Assembly: GCF_000002985.6 (NCBI RefSeq)
Contig: NC_003279.8
Location: 14,384,001 to 14,448,000 of the forward strand
DNA length: 64,000 nt
Direction of reading: 5' to 3'
Source: Caenorhabditis elegans
Taxonomy: Eukaryota > Nematoda > Chromadorea > Rhabditida > Rhabditidae
This document shows positions 1 through 9,300 of this stretch, one piece after another (the stretch's first letter is position 1; the number at the start of each line of letters is the position of its first letter). The translations under genes were made by a program, and so were the position numbers. The notes under the pieces are model-generated. The model did not search any database. It saw nothing but the letters and a program-made list of their open reading frames with translations, and was not told where the DNA came from.

Positions 1-360
1 GGTCAAAATCCGACCTTTTTAAGCCAAAAATGATAGATTTTTGGGCGAATTTTGGACAATTTTTGGTCTAAATCCGACTGTTTTCAGTCAAAATTGGACC
101 ATTTTGGTCAAATTCAAACCATTTATTGGTAAAAACATAACAATTGTTTGGTCAAAATTAGATAATTTGTGATCGAAATGAAACCATTTTTTGGTTAAAA
201 TTGGTCTATTTTCAATCAAAACTGGACTATTTTCGGTCAAAATCCGACCTTTTTAAACCAAAAATGATAGATTTTTGGGCGAATTTTGGACAATTTTTGG
301 TCTAAATCCGACTGTTTTCAGTCAAAATTGGACCATTTTTGGGTAAAATCCAATCATTTT
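1..360. repeat. Minisatellite of GGTCAAAATCCGAC-like units
   Basis: This stretch repeats GGTCAAAATCCGAC, TTGGACCATTTT and related words. A block of about 100 bp (from position 1) recurs nearly unchanged from about 236. Similar words fill the lev-10 introns near 10-10.7 kb and 11.7-12.3 kb, so this is a dispersed simple-repeat type. It lies downstream of the donor of the minus-strand exon at 515-815 and is probably intronic for that gene. Confidence 0.7.
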
Positions 361-471
361 CTGTTAATTTTGACATTCTAGTATAGTTAACACAAAATTT
401 TGTTATTTTCAAAGTTAATTGAGTATTACACCTCAATTCTTTAGTTTAACATTTCCCATTAGTTTAACATA

Positions 472-489
472 CCCCCCCCCCCCCCCCCC
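472..489. repeat. Poly-C run (18 C)
   Basis: This is an uninterrupted run of 18 C, so 18 G on the minus strand. It begins about 25 bp downstream of the splice donor of the minus-strand exon at 515-815 and would lie in that intron. Confidence 0.9.
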
Positions 490-514
490 AGAGGACCCCC
501 TAACTTCGACTCAC

Positions 515-815
515 GTTGACTAAACTCCTCATCATTACGGAACACCTTATCCTTATTGGAATTCCTGCTCTCACTACGCCACCGGGCCACGTGGCGCTCC
601 ACAGGATCCGGAATCGCAGAGAGCCGACCATCCTGAGACGGGGTCCCGGTGCCATGTCTCTGTTGACTACTACGAGATTCCGTAGTCCATTGATAAGATT
701 CGAATTGTTGATGGCTGGGTTGAGGGGATATAGTCATCTGGAATTTTGAGTAGGAGGAGGAGGTGAACATTTTTGGGTTTTTCTGTGAGACTGAGTAAGA
801 GGTTAATAATGGCAT
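515..815 (-). CDS. 5' coding exon of an unidentified gene (partial)
   Basis: On the minus strand an ATG at 815 opens a frame of about 100 codons that meets a strong donor (GTGAGT, complement of 509-514) after a Ser-Gln pair. The encoded peptide is Ser/Gln/Arg-rich and looks disordered, with no signal peptide or recognisable domain. An in-frame TTG lies two codons upstream, but no acceptor is visible before the ATG. The frame stays open past the donor only because it runs into a poly-C tract, so the exon most likely ends at 515. Downstream exons are outside the window. I do not recognise the product. A long scaffold-type protein with a disordered N terminus is one possibility, but this is speculation. 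Confidence 0.5.
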
Positions 816-1243
816 TTTCAATATTTAACTAGTGTGCACCTAAATTCTAGGTGTCTAAATAAAAAAGTATAATACAACAAATAAAGAAAAAAATCGTGTT
901 AGTTCAAATTCGTGTAAAGGAAAACGTAGAGGAAAATCGACACAGCAGTGGTACACTGATGTGTATGAAGGGAGAGGAAAGCAAGAAGCAGCAACAGAAA
1001 TATATTACAACATATGCTCTCACCGGCAGAAGAGAGCAGGCTACTGCGGGGGCAGAATCTGCCCGGCAGATGATGGTGAGGAGAAGACAATGAGGAATGA
1101 GAGATAGAGACGAAGATCGAGGAGTCTACAAAGATCGATTTGTTGAAATTATTTGAATTTTTTGCTCTTTTTTTTTTGAATTTGTTACCGTGAGTTAGGG
1201 TATTAACTAGTACCATAATACTATGCACGTATACTATACGGTA

Positions 1244-1690
1244 ATTAAAGGTGGAGTAGCGCCAGTGGGGAAATTATTAAAAACCACTCCTTTGGTCCAA
1301 AAATGACCAAATATCATGATAAAACTTTTCAAAAAATTTTTGAAAATTTTTTATTTACTGTCAAAAAGTAGTGACTGTAGTGATTACTCAGTTTTGCCAC
1401 TCATTATTTTGGAGGTCGATTGATTCAAAAAAAAAAAAAAAAATTTCCAATTTTTTTAATACTTTTTAATACAATTTTGTTTAAATTATTTGAATTAAAA
1501 CATTGTAGGGGTCGAAACATGCGACATTTTTATAAATTTCCTCAAAATCTCGTAGTTTTCAAAATTTTGGCAATGTGCCAAAACTTTGACCGGAAATTAT
1601 GGAAAATCTAAAAAATTTTGGAGTGCTTTATTATGATATGTTTGGATTTTTTGGATTTTTTTTCTTATGATATAAGTGTATTTAGACAAA
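1244..1690. mobile_element. Truncated TTAA-type foldback element
   Basis: The left end reads TTAAAGGTGGAGTAGCGCC. The sequence to about 1690 follows, with divergence, the complement of the element at 61550-61918, including shared words such as ATATCATGATAAAACTTTTC and GTAGGGGTCGAAA. The far terminal repeat is missing, so this copy is truncated or decayed. TTAA at the end fits a piggyBac-like target preference. No coding capacity was seen. Confidence 0.65.
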
Positions 1691-1768
1691 ATCCCCAAAA
1701 ACTGCCAACTGACAAGCAATTTGTTACACGGTCTTATAAATTTTTTAAAACAACATTTGTATATAGCT

Positions 1769-2994
1769 CAGGGGTGGGCGGTAATAGCAAAAAAAACTGG
1801 GCAAATCGGCAAATTTTCGGTTTGCCGAGTTGCCGGACAATTTCAATTTCGGAATTTGCCGGTTTGCCGGAAATTTTCAATTCCGGCAATTTGCGGGTTT
1901 GTCCGACTTGCCGGAAATTTTTATTTTCGGCAATTTTCCGGTTTGCCAAGTTTCCAGAATTTTTCATTTTTGGCAAATTGCCGGTTTGCCGAGTTGCCGG
2001 AAATTTTCAATTCCGGCAGTTTGCCGATTTGTCGAAAATTTTCAATTTCAGCAAATTGCTGGTTTGCCGATTTGCCGGACAGTTTCAATTTCGGAATTTG
2101 CCGAGTTGTCGAAAATGTTCAATTCCGGCAATTTGCCGGTTTGTCCGACTTGCCGGAAATTTTTATTTTCGGCAATATTCCGGTTTGCCAAGTTTCCCGA
2201 ATTTTTCAATTTCAGCAAATTGCTGGTTTGCCGATTTGCCGGACAGTTTCAATTTCGGAATTTGCCGAGTTGTCGAAAATGTTCAATTCCGGCAAATTGC
2301 CGGTTTGTCCGACTTGCCGGAAATTTTTATTTTCGGCAATATTCCGGTTTGCCAAGTTTCCCGAATTTTTCAATTTCAGCAAATTGCTGGTTTGCCGATT
2401 TGCCGGACAGTTTCAATTTCGGAATTTGCCGAGTTGTCGAAAATGTTCAATTCCGGCAAATTGCCGGTTTGTCCGACTTGCCGGAAATTTTTATTTTCGG
2501 CAATATTCCGGTTTGCCAAGTTTCCCGAATTTTTCAATTTCAGCAAATTGCTGGTTTGCCGATTTGCCGGACAGTTTCAATTTCGGAATTTGCCGAGTTG
2601 TCGAAAATGTTCAATTCCGGCAAATTGCCGGTTTGTCCGACTTGCCGGAAATTTTTATTTTCGGCAATATTCCGGTTGGCCAAGTTTCCCGAATTTTTCA
2701 TTGTCGGCAAATTGCCGGTTTGCCGATTCGCCGGAAATTTTCAATTCCGGCAATTTTCCGGTTTGCCGGATATGAACTTGCCAGAAGTTTTTAGACCCAA
2801 TTTTTTTATAATGTGTCTTTTTGAAAATTTTCCGGGTTTTTTAAAAGATATTTTCTTAGAATATGCCTGCTTTTCAGAATAGATGTAGGAACATGAATAG
2901 ATGTAGGAACACATTTTTTCCGATTAAAATTGAAATTCTGATATTTTCAACAAAAAAAATTTTGCTGCAACAAATCGTTTGCCGCTCACCCCTG
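1769..2994. mobile_element. hAT-like non-autonomous element with satellite core
   Basis: The ends are CAGGGGTGGGCGG at 1769 and a near-inverse ending in CACCCCTG at 2994. This matches the CAGGGGTG-type termini of the smaller elements at 3640-4019 and 6045-6197. The interior is built of CCGGCAA/TTTGCCGG words. The 8-bp flanks (ATATAGCT and GTCCACAG) do not match, so either the target duplication is lost or the ends belong to different insertions. Long open frames cross it in all three forward frames. They are repeat artefacts, not genes. Confidence 0.6.
2103..2755. repeat. 164-bp tandem repeat, about four copies
   Basis: The word GAGTTGTCGAAAATG recurs at 2103, 2267, 2431 and 2595, an exact 164-bp period. 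Copies are nearly identical and consist of TTTGCCGG and CCGGCAAATT words. Because 164 is not a multiple of three, the same stop-free sequence is read in each frame in turn, which explains the overlapping open frames here. Confidence 0.85.
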
Positions 2995-3385
2995 GTCCAC
3001 AGAGATCTTGGCTTTTACAATTATAACAACGTAATCATTCTGTTTAATGTTATTTATCCAATCTGGCCGTAGTAATGGTATATCCTCAAAACAAAAATCC
3101 TCATTTTCATCCAAATATACATTTTCTTTTCAATTATCTAGCGGATTAGTCATTCCACCATGATATTTCGTATTTTTTCCGCTGACTGTTTCTGAAATAG
3201 GATTATATATTGAGGCGTGCCGCTATAATAGAGAATATACGGTAGCTTCAATTTTTGACTTTAATTCACAATAAGTTTTCTGTGTGTGATTCCTGTTTCG
3301 CGAAACTTAAGTGATTTTTATGCTAACGTCAAAACTGTGAACCCTACTTTAAAAAATATTAAAATGTTTGAAATGTGTTCCACTT

Positions 3386-3550
3386 TTAGATCGATCCACG
3401 TGGAGTCAGAAAGTCCCATTTCGCTTTTATCTTCGAAAAATGCGGGAATTTAGACGCAGACATTTCATCTGATTTCGCATGGTTAAGAGCGTGCTGACGT
3501 CACAATTTTTCTGGAAAAATATTCCCGCATTGTTCGTAGATCAAACCGCA
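3386..3550. repeat. ATGCGGGAA...GTAGATC palindromic repeat, copy 1
   Basis: Inverted arms include CACGTGGAGTCAGAAAGTCC and AAAATGCGGGAATT on the left and CCCGCATTGTTCGTAGATC on the right. The loop holds GTTAAGAGCGTGCTGACGTC. The same layout recurs at 17450, 45696, 55912, 61462 and 63640, with a short form at 9656. This is a small non-autonomous element family. Confidence 0.7.
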
Positions 3551-3639
3551 ATGAGACAGCCTGAATTTCTTTTTAATATTTTAAACGGTGCCATCAAATA
3601 ATTCAAATACGGTATATTCCCAAAAGTCAGGATGTACAC

Positions 3640-4019
3640 CAGGGGTGTGCGGCAAATTTGCCGAATTTGCCGTTTGCCGAGCTCGGCAAATTTCGAAATT
3701 TGCCGCACACGTCAAAAATTTTACAGTACAATTTTGACTAAAATTATTGATTTTTCGCCAAAAATTTAGTAAAATGACACAAAATTGAGTTAGTTTTATG
3801 CTTAAGCAGACATACTACACGGAACTAATTCAGAAACCAGATGTGTGTTAAGAATGCGGTAGTTTTGGTGTTCCAAAAAACATCAAAAATTATCAAAATT
3901 TTCCGAGTTTGTTAAGCACGGCAAATTTGCCGAATTTGCCGTGCTCGGCAAATATTGAAAAAAGAGATTTGCCGAATTTGCCGAGCTCGGCAAATTTTGA
4001 GATTTGCCGCACACCCCTG
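3640..4019. mobile_element. hAT-like MITE with 8-bp target duplication
   Basis: Termini are CAGGGGTGTGCGGCAAATTT and its inverse ending GCCGCACACCCCTG. The flanking octamers are both ATGTACAC (3632-3639 and 4020-4027), a perfect 8-bp target duplication as expected for hAT transposition. Near each end lie palindromes around GCCGAGCTCGGC. No transposase frame is present. Confidence 0.85.
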
Positions 4020-4024
4020 ATGTA

Positions 4025-4384
4025 CACTCAAAATAAAGAAACACTGCGTGGCGTATACTGCAGAAAACCTAATATTTAGGCCCCGCCTTTTTCTCGTCCA
4101 CTCACGGGGAAAAGGCAAAATTCGCGACCCCAACCAATATCAGGCCGCCGACATCTCACGGGTTCCGCGCGCCGCTGCGTTTAACTCGCTGTGGGCGTGG
4201 CGAGCTGTCTCCGCCTGCTGCGAGTTAAACATAGCGGCGCGCGGAACCCGTGAGAAGTCGGCGGCCTGATATTGGTTGGGGTCAAAAAATTTTTGCCTTT
4301 TCTCCGTAAGTGGACGAGAAAAAGGCGCGGCCTAAATATTAGGTTTTCTGCAGTACACGCCACGCAGTTTCTTTATTTTGAGTG
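4025..4384. mobile_element. Long palindromic (snap-back) element, 360 bp
   Basis: Arms of about 165 bp are nearly perfect inverse copies: CACTCAAAATAAAGAAAC at the left and its complement at the right. TA flanks both ends (4023-4024 and 4385-4386), which suggests a Tc1/mariner-type TA target. The GC-rich arm ends surround a loop near 4190-4225. Short open frames on both strands are mirror images and not genes. Confidence 0.75.
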
Positions 4385-4439
4385 TAAAGTAGCGCCTACA
4401 TGGATTTCTGGCTCCCCTCATAAATTGAGATGGAAGAGT

Positions 4440-4600
4440 TTGCCGAACAAGGCCATTTTGGCTCGGCCATATCTGGGGTAGAATTACGGCGCGTTGCGTG
4501 TCGCGTCGCGGCTCGATTTTAGTTGTAAAACTTAATGTAGTTGTCCGTGTGGAGTGCACGATTTTCCCACGCGTTGTCCAGGTCAATGGAGCGCGAAAAA
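4440..4600. repeat. Interspersed repeat fragment (GCGTTGCGTGTCGCGTCGCG)
   Basis: From memory, this GC-rich block with GGCTCGGCCATATCT, GCGTTGCGTGTCGCGTCGCG and TTTTAGTTGTAAAAC is a very common dispersed repeat of C. elegans chromosome arms. No ends could be defined here. Confidence 0.45.
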
Positions 4601-6332
4601 ATCAAAAAAAATCAAGTTTTGTTAATTTGAGTATAAATGGAATAAATATATTATCCCTCGAAACAAATTTAATGCATTCCTATTCTACTATCAGGTACTA
4701 GTGGCCTGGCAAGAAGGTAATATCAGACTAGCACAACGGTTCTTCAATTCCAAGACTCTTGTTATTTCCTTATACTTGTTATTTTTGGAGTTTCCATTTT
4801 CTCGTGCAACATCAGTAACAATCATATAAGCTTTAGTGCAATCTACACATTCATATTTCTTCTCCTTCTCCCCTCATCATCATGGATTAGACAGCGCACT
4901 GGTTACACGACTTCTCTTCAGAAGACATAATAATGGAATTCTTCTTTTTCTTCTTGCTTTTTCCTTCTTGCTCCCCCTTCTCAACATTTTCTGCATTTTT
5001 CCCGTCACATATGTTCTTCTCTGCCCCCTCGCCGCCCTCTCTCTCATAATAATCTATTCCCCGCTTTTTTGCGCGGAAGAGGGGACTCTTTTAGTTTTTC
5101 CCCTTGGAGGATACTATTTCCATTCGTTTCCTTCTTTCATTTTCGGAATTTCATTATTTAATTTTCTCGTCTTCTCAGATTGCAGTGACCCCGGTTTTCT
5201 CTCTTTTTCTCGAACTTTTCCAACATGTACTACTCGGTTAGGAAATGAGCTTTTTTATTTAAAAGGCTTATAGGACCTTTAGATAAAACTCCTTAATTCA
5301 TAAAAAGAAAAGTAGCTAAGTTATATATATAACCCACCTTGTAATAGTGTAGTTAGAGTTTCTAATGAAAATCTAAGGTTTTTATTCTATATTTGAAGGA
5401 TCTAGGTTCTAGTAGCCTCAAATAGAACCTGAGATGTATTTTGTGCCTAAAAACAAGATAGGATCATTCATACTTACTTATTTTATTTAGGGTACTCACT
5501 TAGGACTGAGTATTCCAATAGTAAGTAGGTTATTTTTTGGCTGAGCAGTGGAGCGTTTAATAACTGAATAGGGTCATTAATATAAACCAATGCTCATTGA
5601 GAAACCATTACTTATTTTTGACCTCCATTTTCTCAGAATTTGGTAAAATTTGGTGAAATTGTTGTGAAGCGATATTCTGCAAGTGAACTTTTTAAAAAAA
5701 TGGACTGATGACTAGCCTAAAAATTGTTCTACTTATTGTATGCTTTATTATAAACATGATTTCCTTACCTTATATATATATATATATATTATTCGGTTAC
5801 TTGATCATCTTATCGATCACATGTTTTGTCCTTTTTAAATCCTTTGATTCTTCTTCTTTCCATTTCTTTAAAACGTGAACGAATAAAAAAAAAATATATA
5901 TATAACCTTATATAACCTTATATATATAACCTTATATGGACTGATGACTAGCCTTAAAAAATCGTTCTACTTATTGTATGCTTTATTATAAACATGATTT
6001 CCTTACCATAAATATATATAACCTTATATAATAATGCCGCACTCCAGGGGTGTGTGTCAAATTTCGAAATTTGCCGAGCTCGGCAAATTCGGCAAATCTA
6101 CTTTTTTGAAATTTGCCGTGCTCGGCAAATTCGGCATATTGGCGAGCTCGGCAAACGGCAAATTCGGCAAATTCGGCGAGTTTGCCGCACACCCCTGCCG
6201 CACACCTTTGACCATCGATTTTTTGCATTTTTAGCTGATTTTCCGTATTTTTAATTGAACTTTTTCGAACATCTTGCTGAAATAGACTGTTGCACTTTAT
6301 TTTAACGATTTTCATTAATAAATATTTTTCAG
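4600..6332. other. Intergenic stretch upstream of lev-10
   Basis: No gene is supported. A pyrimidine-rich open frame at 4836-5273 has no splice context or known domain. A block of about 70 bp with GACTGATGACTAGCC is directly repeated at 5702-5770 and 5939-6006 around TATATA tracts. The lev-10 promoter probably lies here, but no motif could be assigned. Confidence 0.5.
6045..6197. mobile_element. hAT-like MITE (153 bp)
   Basis: The ends are CAGGGGTGTGTGTCAAATTT and the inverse GTTTGCCGCACACCCCTG. The flanking octamers are CCGCACTC and CCGCACAC (seven of eight match), consistent with an 8-bp hAT target duplication. The inside is made of GCCGAGCTCGGC and TTCGGCAAA palindromes. It lies about 140 bp before the first lev-10 acceptor. 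Confidence 0.75.
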
Positions 6333-6376
6333 ATAACACTCTTATTCTCCATATTACGTGTTCCCTGATGAAATGA

Positions 6377-9300
6377 ATGAATATGCATTTGATCTACCTA
6401 TTCCTACTGTCCATATTCGTTTCCAAGGCAGACGGTAATAGTAGAAAAACTATTTTTCGTGAGTTTTTTTTTTTTTGACATTTTTTTAATATGAAGCTTG
6501 TTGTAATGAGCATTTTGGAGAGAGAAAAATGGAAGAAGGGCATTTTGAGAGAACATAGGTTTTTCCAAAATATTTGAAGAAAATTTAATTTTTCGAAAAT
6601 TTTGAAACACAAAATTTTTAATATATTTTAAAACAAATATTCAACTAGAAAAGTAGAAAGTTGCAAAAAGTTAATTTAAACAAAACATTTTAATTCCAGA
6701 AAATCCGTAAAATCTAAAATTAAAAAAACAAAATTTTCGATTATTTCTAGATTTTTTCCTAAATATTTTTACGCCTGATTTTTCACTTCGTTAATAAAAT
6801 GTTAAAAAATAATTTATCAGAACAAAAATTTTCGAAAAACTGCACTTTTTGGAAATTTTTAAATATAAAAAAAAAAATTCTTTTCGAAAATCCAAAAAAA
6901 ATTTTTTATTTTTTTTGAAATTGTTCCATAGTTCACTATTAATCAGAAAAAATTAAATTTAAACTCTATAATAAATTTAATATTCAAAACTATCGAAATA
7001 TTTCAGAAAAATCGTCCAAAAATTCGAAAATCTTTGGAAAATTGGAAATTTCAACAGAAAAAAGAGCTTCGGGGTTTTGTAAGAATTTTGAAATTTTGAG
7101 GCTATAACTATCCGACTATATCCGACTCACCTCTTAAAAAATAATTTCAAAAAAAAAAATTTTTTTTTGGAAAAAATGTTTGGTAATTTTTGGAATTGTT
7201 CCCCTTAAATTTTTTCAAAAAAATGTTTTTTTCATAAAATTTTTCAAATAGTTTAAAATTCAACTATAACTTACTAATTTAAGACTGTATAATACAAAAA
7301 AATATGTAAAAATTTAATACTCGCCTGATTGTGAAGCCAACAGTGACCCAAAAAAAAAAAAAAATTTTTTCTAAAAAATGTTTTTCTCAAAATTACCAAA
7401 TTTCGTCCAACTATGTAACACAATTCCCCTCAAATCAAACTCTTCGAAAAATGCTCAGACAAGCTTAGGAGCCTCGCAGCGCAAAAAGTATATCGAAAAG
7501 TGTGTGTGTGTCTGTGTATTTAAGTGGATTCTAAGTGGGGGAGAACTTGTTCAGCAGCCCCCTCTAGTGCCGTTTTAGGTAGGTATTGCTCCAAAATTCC
7601 CAAGAGGGAGACAGAATTCCAATCCATCACTCTAATCTTCTTTTTTCGTACACACACATCTAAGGCCCTCTTTTTTAGCATTTTGAAACGTAGTTTTAAA
7701 TCCATCCCCGTCTCTTTTCCTCTATTCTTCCGAGCAAACTTTATTTTTCTCTTTTCCTAACTCTCTCCCTCTTAAATATTTGCTCTTATACCGCCTCCCC
7801 CAATACATACCCCCCCCCCCCCAAATATTCCATACCTCCCCCCCCTCCCCTACCCCTCACAATTATTTACCCCTGTCCCCTTTGTCCCCCCAGACCCCGA
7901 CTGTGTTCCCCTGTCCCCCACTGTGTCCCCCCAGTCCCCCACTGTCCCCCCTGTCCCCCACTGTGTCCCCCCAGGCCCCGACTGTCCCCCCGGTCCCCGC
8001 AGAGCCATGCGAAGCCTGGAGCGAATCGTTGAGACCCGTATAGAACTTTTGGAATGGGACTCCAAGGAGACTAAGGAGGACTGTGCCAGATGTCGGGCTC
8101 TGGATTGTGATATTATTTTTGCCCTTTTATTCACTATTGTCATTGCCTGTTTGCTAGTTTTGATTATGGTGTTCTGGCTGAAAGGGGTCCTGCAGTATGA
8201 GGAGTGAGTTTTTGGTTTTACTTTTTTTGGGCTAGGGAATTCTTTATTTCAAACGGCTTTCTCCTGCAAATCGGCAAATTGCCGGATTTGAAAATTCCGG
8301 CAAATCGGCAAATTGCCGGATTTGAAAATTCCGGAAAATCGGTATATTTGCCGGAATTTACATAATCCGGCAAGTCGGCAAACCGATGTCAAACTAGTTT
8401 TTATCATGGTGCATCGATCGGGGAATGGGCGGCAATAGACTGTTTTCTGCAAATCGGCAAATTGCCGGAATTGAAAATTTCCGGCGAATCGGCAAACCGG
8501 CAAACCGGCAAACTGTCGATTTGCCGAATTATATGTTCAGAACAAATTATGAGCATACAACAAACTCGAACCTTGAAAAAGGATAATCTGAACCAGGGAT
8601 GGGCAGAAAATTGGCAAATTGCTGAAAATTAAAATTTCCGGCAAATTGGTAAACTGGCAAATTGCCGGAATTGATAATTTCCGGCAAATCGGCAAATCAA
8701 CAAACCGACAAATTGCCGGTATTGAAAATTTCCGGCAAATCGGCAAATTTCAGGAATTGAAATTTCAGGCAAATTAGCAGATTGCCGGAATTGATAATTT
8801 CCGGCAAGTTGGCAAATTGCCGAAATTGAAAATTTCCGGCAAATCGGCAAACCTGTAAATTGTCGGAATTGAAAAATTTCGGAAAATTGACAAATTGTCG
8901 AAAATGAAAATTTCCGGCAAATCGACACACTGCTGGATTTTGAAATTCCGGAAAATTGGTAAATTTCTTGGATTGAGATATCCGGCAAATCGGCAAAGTG
9001 CCGCATTTGCCGGAAAAACGGCAACTGGCGGAATTTCTGGCAACTTGTGGTTTCGCACATTTTTTTTCGGAAAATTGCCGGAATTGAAAATTTCCGGCAA
9101 ATTTTCGGAATTAAAAAAAAATTGCCTTTTTTATAGTTCTGTAGTTGAACAATCGATGCACCATGTTCAAAACGAAAGGGGGGTTTCCGGAAAAATCGAA
9201 AAAAAAATTCTCACAAGTTGGTGGTTTTTTTTAGTCCAAACTAGGCTTTTCACACACACTTTTCGACAAACTTTCTGCGCGCGAGCTTCAGATACCCCTC

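Noticed and set aside
899..1228. 109-codon minus-strand frame upstream of the 515-815 exon
   Set aside because: It is low complexity, with no convincing splice or trans-splice site and no similarity.
1618..2882. Three overlapping long plus-strand open frames (up to 385 codons) rich in PVCRFAGNFQFRQF
   Set aside because: They are the same tandem repeat read in different frames. The 164-bp period shifts frame and the unit lacks stops. There is no splice or start context.
4836..5273. 145-codon plus-strand open frame upstream of lev-10
   Set aside because: It is Phe/Leu/Ser-rich because the DNA is pyrimidine-rich. No acceptor, domain or similarity is visible.
7780..8043. Pro-rich 87-codon frame over the C-rich tract
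   Set aside because: It is a minisatellite artefact. Only its last 13 codons matter, as a possible short reading from lev-10 exon 1.
8249..9100. Minus-strand open frames of 70-143 codons in lev-10 intron 1
   Set aside because: They consist of the CCGGCAA repeat with the same peptide words as at 1.8-2.8 kb.
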